Source: Paenibacillus radicis (ex Xue et al. 2023) (lineage in GTDB: Bacteria > Bacillota > Bacilli > Paenibacillales > NBRC-103111). Taken from it: 64,000 bases of DNA. The notes below the pieces were generated by a model. The model was not told the origin of the DNA, ran no database searches, and worked only from the letters and a program-made list of their open reading frames with translations. Position 1 is the first letter of the stretch. Each line of letters opens with the position of its first letter. Position numbers and translations under genes: made by a program. Below are positions 53,488-62,200 of this stretch, one piece after another. The stretch spans positions 168,197 through 232,196 of the forward strand of contig NZ_JANQBD010000014.1 in assembly GCF_024722015.1 (NCBI RefSeq), given 5' to 3'.

Positions 53488-55071
53488 TTAATCTTTAACA
53501 ACGGGAATCGGATTAACTTTTATTCTTAAAGGATGATAGGCTTTGCTTTTGTATGCATTAGCAGCTTCTGCAAGTCCTTGGTCCCCTCCTTGCTGCTTCC
53601 ACTGAATAATCACTTTAGGCCAATCGCTGACCGGTTTTTCCCCAACCACTATTTTACTCATCGCTTCCAGTATCATAGGCGGAATTCCAGTATTCAAGTT
53701 GAGTGTCGGCTTGGCATCCAATGCGGTTAAAGGAGGATTCCAACGTATGTTTTCCCGTCCTTCCTTCGCTACGATATCTTTGAAATCTTTAATTAGCTGC
53801 TGTCCCAATGGAGATGCCTCCAGCAATAACTTGTTGTACGTATTGTCTTGAATCATCCACATCCAGCCACGGAAGCTTTCTGCTCTAATCTGCTCATCGG
53901 TTTTGGGATCGTATTTAATTACACCATTCTCAACGGTATGGTCTTTGCCTTCAAGCCCGTAGGTGAAAAATTTGGTCGCTTCATCCGTCAGCATCCAGTT
54001 CAAAAATTTAACAATGACTTCGGGATTTTTGGTTTCTTTTGTTATCATAAAAGCACGGGTTACTTCATCTATCAAGCTGTAACCGCCTGATCCGTCAGGT
54101 CCTATTGGCGAAGGAATAAGTGCCAGCTTGGCCTCAGGGACATTTTTCGACAAACCGGTTTGTAAAGGAATGAAGTTGTTCGCATTGGCTTGGAACATTC
54201 CCGCTTTGCCTGTATTGATTACATTCTGGTATTGAACTTTAGTTTGCGTAAGGAATTCCTTGGACATTAAGCCTTCTTCATACATGGTCCTATAGGTTTG
54301 AAGTGCTTGCTGCATATTGACGGCATTGAAAAATTTGGGAACCGGATTGCCCGCAGTATCTACTGTCCACTGGTTAGGCAGAACATCAAAGGCACCAAAG
54401 AATGTATCCATCTGTTCAAAATTTTGCCGTCCGACATACGGTTGCGCTACTCCCAGCTTTTTAAACGCACGCAATACATTGACCATTTCATCTACCGTCT
54501 TGGGAACCGGCAATCCGGTTTTTTCCAATAAATCCATCCGAATGTACGTCGAAGAACGTTCTGCAACCGTAATAAACTGCGGTATCCCGTATATCTTCCC
54601 ATCGTAAGTTTCCTTATCCCAGGCGTCCTTAGGAATAAACTTCTTCAATTCGGGGCCGTATTTATCAATGAGGTCATTCAATGTCATAAACATTCCGGCT
54701 TGCAAGGCCTGTTGAAGGGCTATACCGTTAGATGATCCAAAGCCTCCCCCTGTAGCAATAACATTCGGTATGTCCCCTGAGGCAAACATAACATCCATAG
54801 ACTTTGAGAAAGGATCCGCCAGCACCTTGAACTTTATTTTGGTATTGGTTAATTGTTCCAGCTTTTTTACATAGGGGTCATTATCAATATCAGGGTTTTT
54901 CGACAAGTAAGTCGCATTGTAAGGCATTGAAATGCTAAAATTCGTGCTTACAGGAGCTTTCGACACCGTCGTTGCACCCGTATCATTACCAGGACTGCAA
55001 CCCGCTATCGCCACCACGCCCATTAAGGAAACTGTACTGATTGCTACCGTCTTCTTCATTTTCTTTTTCAA
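53488..55071 (-). CDS. LplA-type sugar-binding lipoprotein
   Basis: 527 residues, lipoprotein signal with lipobox AIAGC (Cys about 25). Family-1 solute-binding protein of the LplA type, paralogous to the orphan at 26439-27998. Last gene of an operon with two permeases, a normal order for these importers in paenibacilli. Start is probably TTG at 55071, 8 bases after GGGAGGG; an ATG four codons later is possible. Ligand likely an oligosaccharide; not defined by sequence. Confidence 0.93.
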   Translation of the reverse strand: MKKKMKKTVAISTVSLMGVVAIAGCSPGNDTGATTVSKAPVSTNFSISMPYNATYLSKNPDIDNDPYVKKLEQLTNTKIKFKVLADPFSKSMDVMFASGDIPNVIATGGGFGSSNGIALQQALQAGMFMTLNDLIDKYGPELKKFIPKDAWDKETYDGKIYGIPQFITVAERSSTYIRMDLLEKTGLPVPKTVDEMVNVLRAFKKLGVAQPYVGRQNFEQMDTFFGAFDVLPNQWTVDTAGNPVPKFFNAVNMQQALQTYRTMYEEGLMSKEFLTQTKVQYQNVINTGKAGMFQANANNFIPLQTGLSKNVPEAKLALIPSPIGPDGSGGYSLIDEVTRAFMITKETKNPEVIVKFLNWMLTDEATKFFTYGLEGKDHTVENGVIKYDPKTDEQIRAESFRGWMWMIQDNTYNKLLLEASPLGQQLIKDFKDIVAKEGRENIRWNPPLTALDAKPTLNLNTGIPPMILEAMSKIVVGEKPVSDWPKVIIQWKQQGGDQGLAEAANAYKSKAYHPLRIKVNPIPVVKD

Positions 55072-55124
55072 AGCTTAATCCCTCCCTTTTTAGGTTCAAA
55101 GCCAATCAAAATCATACGGAAACT

Positions 55125-56000
55125 TTATTCTTTAATCGATCCAAGCAGCATTCCTTTCATAAAGAAACGTTGCAGAAACGGGTAAAGTGCAAGAATAGGT
55201 ACTGTCGCGACTAGTATAGTCGCCATTTGCACTCCAAAAGGTGAATTCTGCAATATCGATTCAAAGAGATCGCCTGAGCTCGTGCTCAAATTATCGTGAG
55301 TAACCATGTCATGCAATATAATTTGCAACGGCATCAGCGTCCGGCTTTGTATATAGTAAAGTGCGGATTGATAGCTGTTCCAGAAACCAACTCCATAAAA
55401 CAAGGCCATTGTCGCCATAATCGGTGCAGATAAAGGAAGGATGATTCGGAGTAATATACCAGCCTCTCCACATCCATCGATACGTGAGCAGTCGATCAGC
55501 GCATTAGGGATTCCCATAAAAAAGGTACGCATTACGATTAAGTTGAACGGGCTGATCATCGCAGGAATCATTAATGCCCATAGCGTGTTAACCATATGCA
55601 AATTTTTAATCACCAAGTAAGTTGGAATCAAAGGTGCCGAGAAAATCATCGTTAGCATCACCATCATCAGCACGGCCTTGCGGTACTTGTATTCCTGGCG
55701 TGAGAGTGAATAAGCAAGTGTAGAAGTCATGATTAAGCTTAGCAAAGTTCCGACAACGGTAATGTAAATGGTAATCCCATAGGCATTCCAAATTTGCTTA
55801 TCCTGGAACACAAACTGATAGTTAATAAGAGTTGGATGGACCGGCCATAGGCCTACATCCCCGTTTACTACGGAGGAGGGTGAACTGAAAGAGACGGCAA
55901 TGAGGTTAATAAAGGGTAAAAAGATCGTTAAAGCAAGCAACGTAAGACCAACAAGATTGAGGATTTGAAACAAATCTCTGCTTGGATTTGACTTCCTCAT
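55125..56000 (-). CDS. Sugar ABC transporter permease, LplC type
   Basis: 291 residues with six membrane segments. Carries the cytoplasmic EAA-like loop DCSRIDGCGEAGILLRIILP, where the ATPase docks. The end KGMLLGSIKE is typical of LplC/YtcP proteins. 15-base gap to the upstream permease. No ATPase gene is in the window, so a shared MsmX-type ATPase is expected, as is usual for this family. Confidence 0.94.
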   Translation of the reverse strand: MRKSNPSRDLFQILNLVGLTLLALTIFLPFINLIAVSFSSPSSVVNGDVGLWPVHPTLINYQFVFQDKQIWNAYGITIYITVVGTLLSLIMTSTLAYSLSRQEYKYRKAVLMMVMLTMIFSAPLIPTYLVIKNLHMVNTLWALMIPAMISPFNLIVMRTFFMGIPNALIDCSRIDGCGEAGILLRIILPLSAPIMATMALFYGVGFWNSYQSALYYIQSRTLMPLQIILHDMVTHDNLSTSSGDLFESILQNSPFGVQMATILVATVPILALYPFLQRFFMKGMLLGSIKE

Positions 56001-56015
56001 AGGAAAGTCCCCCCT

Positions 56016-56984
56016 TTAAAACAAGCTGTTTTCAGTTAATTTTTTACTGATATAGTTGGTTGTCATGATTAAGATAAATCCGATTACCGATTTGAATAAA
56101 CCTATCGCCGTTGTAAGGCTATATTGTGAGCCCAACAAGCCTATTCGGAAAATAAAGGTATCCAGAATGTCACCGTTGTTCATGTTTAGCGGATTAAGAA
56201 AGGGATATACTCGTTCGAACCCAATATCCAAAAATTTGCCAAGATGCAGCAGCAATAAGATCGTAAAGGTCGGCATTAAAGAAGGTATCGTGATAGCCCA
56301 CAGCTGCTTCCATCTGTTAGCGCCATCAATGGATGCCGCTTCGTACAGCTCGGTGTTCACCCCTGCCAGTGCAGCCAAGTAGACAATGGTTCCCCAGCCA
56401 ATACCTTGCCAAATACTGGAGCCTACGAGAATTGACCGAATATAGGATTCCGATCCTAGAAAATAAATCGGTTCAAACCCTAACGACTGGATAACATGAT
56501 TGATGATACCTGTGGATGGAGACATTACTCCCATAAAAATTCCGCCGATAATAACCCAGGATAAAAAATGGGGCACATAAATTACCGTCTGGATGACTCT
56601 TTTATAAAACACAAATCTCATTTCATTCAGCATCAATGCCACTATCATCGACAAAGGGAAAAATAGCAGCTCATAGCCGCCCAAAATCAATGTATTAACA
56701 AGTGAGTGCAAGGCATCGGGAGCGCTAAAAAACTGACGAAAGTATTTCAGACCGACCCACTGGCTTTTCCAAATTCCTGCGAAAATGTTATAGTCCTTAA
56801 ACGCAATTACGGAACCAAAAAGCGGGATATATTTGATGATGATAAAGTATAGAATCCCCGGCAGCGATAATAAATAAAGCATTTTATACTTGCGAATATT
56901 AAATAACAGACTATCTTTATTTACTTTAGATTTTTGAATTTTTCGCATGCTTGTAACTGCAGCTGACCCTTGAGTCTGATTCAA
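56016..56984 (-). CDS. Sugar ABC transporter permease, LplB type
   Basis: About 322 residues with six membrane segments and the EAA loop YEAASIDGANRWKQLWAITIP. N-terminal block LYLLSLPGILYFIIIKYIPLFG-type (here MLYLLSLPGILYFII) and GSVIAFKDYNIFAGI are LplB hallmarks. Start uncertain: a TTG at 56984 follows GGTGGGGGG, while an in-frame GTG at 56996 lies within that site and an ATG twelve codons on has no ribosome site. First gene of the operon, under the palindromic operator at 57149. Confidence 0.92.
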   Translation of the reverse strand: MNQTQGSAAVTSMRKIQKSKVNKDSLLFNIRKYKMLYLLSLPGILYFIIIKYIPLFGSVIAFKDYNIFAGIWKSQWVGLKYFRQFFSAPDALHSLVNTLILGGYELLFFPLSMIVALMLNEMRFVFYKRVIQTVIYVPHFLSWVIIGGIFMGVMSPSTGIINHVIQSLGFEPIYFLGSESYIRSILVGSSIWQGIGWGTIVYLAALAGVNTELYEAASIDGANRWKQLWAITIPSLMPTFTILLLLHLGKFLDIGFERVYPFLNPLNMNNGDILDTFIFRIGLLGSQYSLTTAIGLFKSVIGFILIMTTNYISKKLTENSLF

Positions 56985-57118
56985 TAGTCCCCCCACCTTA
57001 TGATCTTAGTCGAGAAAAATTTGTAAGAAATGATGAAATGATAACGCATTCAAAACCGCAGCAAAGGGAATTTTTTTCCGGATGAACCTTCGTTGAATAT
57101 TTTAAATTCATCTCCTCC

Positions 57119-57207
57119 TTGAGTTAGGCTGGTGTTTATTGTATAATTGCATTAACGTTAATACAGCTTATGAATTTGATATTAACTTCAATATCCGTTA
57201 GTGTCAA
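57119..57207. promoter_or_regulatory. Divergent promoters sharing one operator
   Basis: Minus strand (LplB operon): TTGACA (57202-57207), 17 bases, TAATAT (57179-57184). Plus strand (TIM-barrel genes): TTGAGT (57119-57124), 17 bases, TATAAT (57142-57147). The palindrome GCATTAACGTTAATAC (57149-57164, one change from the SDR-operon site) lies about +8 to +23 of the minus promoter and over the expected start of the plus promoter. One protein bound here could shut off both directions. Confidence 0.82.
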
Positions 57208-57337
57208 TTCCTTAATTTTGAAAATTTTTCTTTCTTAGAAGAAGCGTTTTATTTTTCAACAGCTCTAATGCTTCTGAATGCTGGAATGCCGCTCATGGAT
57301 GCAGCGAATAAATACGGGGGAGGAAATATGAAGTCAT

Positions 57338-57349
57338 GTAAACGTTTAC
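57338..57349. promoter_or_regulatory. Operator in the leader of the LRR-TIM barrel gene
   Basis: Perfect GTAAACGTTTAC 47 bases before the start codon and about 185 bases after the plus-strand promoter. With its flanks (TGTAAACGTTTACT) it also resembles a CcpA cre site. Confidence 0.75.
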
Positions 57350-57396
57350 TTCATTGTATTAGTTACATTTATTGAAAATAAGGAGGTACGGAAATC

Positions 57397-59055
57397 ATGG
57401 ATGTTCTAAGAACAAATACAGCTGAAGCTGCAATAACCATCGCTACTTGTGCAGAAGGCGGAGGACTGAAGGATGCCATCGATGCGGCGGGTGCCGGGTA
57501 CTTAACTATCCAAAGCCTCACCGTAACTGCCGGAACATTGAATTTAGTTGACTGCCAATTTATCAACCACAACCTCATGAATCTTATCACTCTCGAAGTT
57601 GCAGGCACGGCTGATTTTGAGCATTCCACTGTACCAGCTAGCGCTTTTAAAGCTAATAAAGTATTGGAAAACATAAAGCTATTACATACAGCGACGATTA
57701 ATGAAAGCGCTTTTGAGGAATGCTCCAATCTGTTGACAGCAGATCTGCCGGCTGTAACCTTGTTGAATGGCCGAGTATTTTATAACTGCTATGCATTAAA
57801 GCAAGCGAGCCTGCCTCAGTTAACCTCCATGGAAAACAGAACATTTTACCGATGCACCTCCCTCATCTCTCTTTTACTTGGGGAAGAACCGCCCGCTCTT
57901 ATTGGTTCCTATTGGTTTAAGGAAATTATTTCATTGAAGGTTTTTGTCCCGTCGCAAGAGTCTATTTTGAAATATAAGGATGTTTATGAATTCTCAGATT
58001 TCAAGGTGAAATTAGTAGGTGATGTCAGCGTTGACAATGAAGATGAGAGCAGCAGCAGGTCCTATTATGATTACAAATACGATGCTGATTTAATTTACGA
58101 TTACACGGGTCCCTATTACACAGGTGAAATTAAGGTAGGCCTTAATCTGTACAGCTTTAACGCGAACCTGAATGCATGGCTTACAAACGGCGGCAGCGCT
58201 GCACCTCCGATGGATACTTTGCAAGCTATTCGATTCGCCAAAGAAGCCGGTTTTGACGCTGTCGACGTCACAGCCTACTATATTCCCGGGTACAGCAACC
58301 AGACGATGCCAACCAAGCCCCATGAAGAAATCATACAATACGCACGGAAAATAAAGGAATTCTGCAAAGAACTCGATATTGAAATTAGCGGTACCGGTGT
58401 GGGAAATAATTTTGCTGATCCGAGGGATGAGAAGCGTACTCTCGACCTTGAGCGGGTTAAGTATTGGATCGATATTGCTGCTGAGATGGGCGCTCCAGTT
58501 ATCCGATTGTTCTCAGGAAATGTCCCCAGAGATATTATGGATTCCGATTGGGAAACCATTGCAAGGGATAGAATTGCTCCAGCCTTGAGGGAATGTACAG
58601 AGTATGCTGCGGCAAGAGGCGTTAAGGTAGGGCTGCAAAACCACGGAGACATGACAGCTACAGCTGGTCAGATCATCCAAATTATAAAATGGGTCAATCA
58701 TCCTAATATTGGTATTATCAACGATACCGGTTACTTTAGAAAGTTCCGCAGCCATAACGGTTTAGGCTATGATTGGTATTCCGATATTAGGGCGGTTCTC
58801 CCCTATACAAATAATTTCCAACTGAAGACGAAGCCTGCCGGCCAGGAAACGGACAGCTTTGTTGATCTAACCAGGCTTTTCACCGATATTCGAAATAGCA
58901 GTTACCATGGCTATGTTCCCATTGAATTGCTATGGCGGCCGGGTGACCCGGGTCATCCTAATGATCTTGCTGAGCCCCCTTATGAGGAAATTAAACAGTT
59001 CCTTGCACAGGTTAAAGCGGCCATCCACGATACCCAAATAGCAAAACCGTTATAA
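57397..59055 (+). CDS. BspA-type leucine-rich repeat fused to xylose-isomerase-like TIM barrel, no signal peptide
   Basis: 552 residues. N-terminal region (about 40-190) has BspA/LRR_5-type repeats (AFEECSNLLTADLP, VFYNCYALKQASLP, TFYRCTSLISLLLG). Residues about 237-548 are the xylose-isomerase-like barrel: PYYTGEIKVGLNLYSF, RFAKEAGFDAVDVTAYYIPGY, EISGTGV, APVIRLFSG, GLQNHGD, GIINDTGYF and VPIELLW. There is no signal peptide: the protein starts at a position matching the mature N-terminus of the exported paralogue downstream. ATG follows AAGGAGGTACGG. Enzyme activity unknown; isomerase, epimerase or glycoside lyase are possible for the barrel. Confidence 0.85.
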   Translation: MDVLRTNTAEAAITIATCAEGGGLKDAIDAAGAGYLTIQSLTVTAGTLNLVDCQFINHNLMNLITLEVAGTADFEHSTVPASAFKANKVLENIKLLHTATINESAFEECSNLLTADLPAVTLLNGRVFYNCYALKQASLPQLTSMENRTFYRCTSLISLLLGEEPPALIGSYWFKEIISLKVFVPSQESILKYKDVYEFSDFKVKLVGDVSVDNEDESSSRSYYDYKYDADLIYDYTGPYYTGEIKVGLNLYSFNANLNAWLTNGGSAAPPMDTLQAIRFAKEAGFDAVDVTAYYIPGYSNQTMPTKPHEEIIQYARKIKEFCKELDIEISGTGVGNNFADPRDEKRTLDLERVKYWIDIAAEMGAPVIRLFSGNVPRDIMDSDWETIARDRIAPALRECTEYAAARGVKVGLQNHGDMTATAGQIIQIIKWVNHPNIGIINDTGYFRKFRSHNGLGYDWYSDIRAVLPYTNNFQLKTKPAGQETDSFVDLTRLFTDIRNSSYHGYVPIELLWRPGDPGHPNDLAEPPYEEIKQFLAQVKAAIHDTQIAKPL

Positions 59056-59143
59056 TAGCCACGAGCTCCGGGCATTCTACGGTGTCCGGAAACTATCTCA
59101 AGCTTATCAGCACAGACAGCAAGGGTAATAGGAATGAGTTTGA

Positions 59144-59155
59144 GTAAACGTTTAC
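59144..59155. promoter_or_regulatory. Operator upstream of the SLH-anchored TIM-barrel gene
   Basis: Perfect GTAAACGTTTAC 63 bases before the start codon. No strong separate promoter was found, so the gene may be read from the promoter at 57119-57147, with this site acting within the transcript region. Confidence 0.75.
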
Positions 59156-59218
59156 CTATACAGTTCATCAACATTTTCTAATGATCTATCCATTTATAGC
59201 TATTTCTAGGAGGATACA

Positions 59219-62200
59219 ATGAATACTTTGAAAAAAGCTTTGAGTTCGATCCTTGTTGCACTGATGTTAACAGCGCTCCTGCCTGTCGCCGCCTTTGCAG
59301 CGAATTCAGTGGCGGCCCAAGCAACTGGCAGCGCAGCAATAACCGTCACCACGTCAACCTATGGACAATTGCAAAGTGTAGTTAACGCTACCAATGTCCC
59401 CTACTTGGATGTTAATAGCCTCACCGTTACAGCCGGATTGTTGAACTCAACGGACATTAAATTTATCAATGAGAAGCTAACCAACCTTGCGATCCTTCAA
59501 GTTATAGGAACAGCAGACTTTGTGGATTCCACATTGCCAAGCAAAGCATTTGAGGGAAATAAATCTTTGCAGACTGTTAAACTTCTAAATACCAAAACCC
59601 TTCAATCAAGGGTGTTTTATCAGGCTATTGCTGCAGAAGGAGGTAATCTAAAAACAGTAGAATTGCCTAAAGTAACCAGCATCGCCGACAGAGCCTTCTA
59701 TAGAAGCCCCATTAAAGCTTTAATCATGGGGGAAGTACCTCCCACAATGATAGGCAGTAAAGGCGGCGATGAAGGTTACTGGTTTAAAGAAGCAACAGGA
59801 GATGTAAAGATATACGTCCCAACTCCAGAGGCTATTGAGAAATACGAGAATGTTTTCGCATTTGAAGGCTTTGTTATAAAGGTCATCGGTGATAACAGCG
59901 ACGATGGGCAATCCGGGCCTATTGACACCTACGGTTATACCGGATATGGGAATGGCAAGGTTGTTCCCCGCAAAAATGCCTATTACACAGGTGATTACAA
60001 GCTTAGCCTTAACTTTTACAGCTTCAACTCGAATTTAAATGCATGGAAGTCTAAATGGAATGTTGTACCTCAAACCGATCCATTGGCGCTGAATCCCCTT
60101 GATGCTATTCAATGGGCGAAAAATGCCGGATTTGATGCTGTCGATGTGACAGAATATTATATACCCGGATACGATGATAAGCTGACGGAAGAATCGGCTA
60201 AACCGGCAATAATGGACTGGGCTAGAAAAATCAAGGCAAAGGCCAAAGAAGTTGGAATTGCCATTAGCGGAACAGGCGCGCAAAATAATTTCGTTCAACC
60301 TAGCGATGAGAAGCGTGCGATCGACATGGAACGTTATAAATTTTGGATTGATGTAGCTGCTGAAATGGGAGCTCCAGTTATTCGAGTGTTCGCAGGCGCT
60401 ACGCCATCAGATGCGAAACAATTGGGATGGGAGAAAATAGCCAAGGAGAGACTTGTTCCTCACCTTAAGGAGCTAGCAGCCTATGGTTCAGCAAAAGGTG
60501 TTCAAATCGGATTGCAGAATCATGGTGATTTTACATCTACGGCCGATCAAATTATCCAAATTATCAAATGGGTTGATCATCCTAACATTGGAATTATTGA
60601 TGATACGGGTTACTTCAGACCTTTTCGCGGCTCGGCCCTAGACTATAATTGGTATGCTGATATCAATGCGGTTCTTCCATATTCCAACAATTTTCAAGTA
60701 AAGAAAAAACCGGCAGGTGCGGAAACCAAAGAGCTCATGGATTTGAACAGACTTTTTACGGGGGTCAGATCCAGCGATTATCGCGGATTTATTCCAGCAG
60801 AGCTGCTTTGGAACCCAGGTGATGCGGGCCATCCTTCGACTCTTACCACACCGCCTTACGAAGAGGTAAGTGGATTCTTTGCTAAAATGAAAGAAGCTAT
60901 GGAAAAATCTAAAACTTCAGGGAAAATTGGTATGTCTACCTTATCAGCAAAAGACTTAAACCAATCGGTCGGATTGTCATGGACTCCATCTCCGCAAGCT
61001 ACTCAAGGTTATTTTGTAAAAAGAAAAATGAACGATAATACGTATAAATTAGTAGGCACTGTAGGTGCTGCAACCTATTCGTTTACGGAAACCGACTTAA
61101 CTAATTACCAAACGTATACTTATGTGGTTACTGGTTTTGACTCCGAAAGAGAATATGCGGAATCCAATGAAGTCAGCGCCAGACCTTATAAACAGGATTC
61201 TCATTCCACTCCTTCAGGAGGAACCTCCGGTGGCGGAAGTGGTGGTGGTCCTGTCAGTACAGGAACTGATCCTGCCTCTGGAAGCAATTCGAACGTTAAC
61301 AAGGATGGCGTGAAGCTCGATGCTGCTACAGTAAAAGAGAAAGCCGGCGATAAAACAGTAAATAAAGTTACCATTAATTCCGAAAGCTTAAACAAAGCAA
61401 TCGATGCCATTAAAAACAATCAGTCCGGCCAACAAAAAATTACTATACAGGTAGAAGGCAAGGAACCTGTTGCCCTTGTTCAGCTAACAGCCGACGCCTG
61501 GCTAAATGCACAAAATTCTGCTGCTGGGATAGTACTCTCTATTAAGTCAGACACATCCACCTACGATCTCCCCATTAAAGCGCTTAGTGCAGATATAATT
61601 ACAAAGTTACTTAACGGCGACGCCAAAAATAATGTGATCAACATTCAAATTGAAAAAATCGGCGGTCCATTGGCTGATGAAATCTCAAAGAAGGCAACTC
61701 AGAGCGGTTTGAACCTGCTTGGAGATATGGTTGATTATAAAATTACCGCTAATATCGTTGAAGTAGCTGATTTCAACGGGGTTTATGTTTCAAGAAGCTT
61801 AGCCTTACCGAATTCGGTGGACGACAAAACAACTACAGTGCTGCTTTATAATCCTGGTACGGGTAAGTTTTCGTTCGTTCCAGCTATATTCAACAACTCC
61901 GGATCGCAAGTTACATTCAAACGTTCAGGCAACAGCATTTATACAATCGCTCAAAATCGTAAAACATTTAGCGATATAAGCACTCATTGGGCTAAAAACG
62001 ATATTGAGCTGTTAGCCTCCAAGCTTGTAGTGGAGGGCTCCACAGACCAATTATTTACACCGGATAAGAGCATTACCCGAGCAGAATTTGCCGCTTTATT
62101 AGTTCGTTCGCTTGGATTGAACCCGGTAAAAGATGGAATATTCAAAGATGTGAATTCCAACATTTGGTATTCCGAGACGGTTAACGCTGCTGCCAAGGCA

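Noticed and set aside
37621..59155. Reading all GTAAACGTTTAC sites simply as CcpA cre boxes
   Set aside because: Most sites are flanked by GG/CC and not TG/CA, and the copies cluster at this locus including the leader of a LacI gene; CcpA remains possible for 57338 only.
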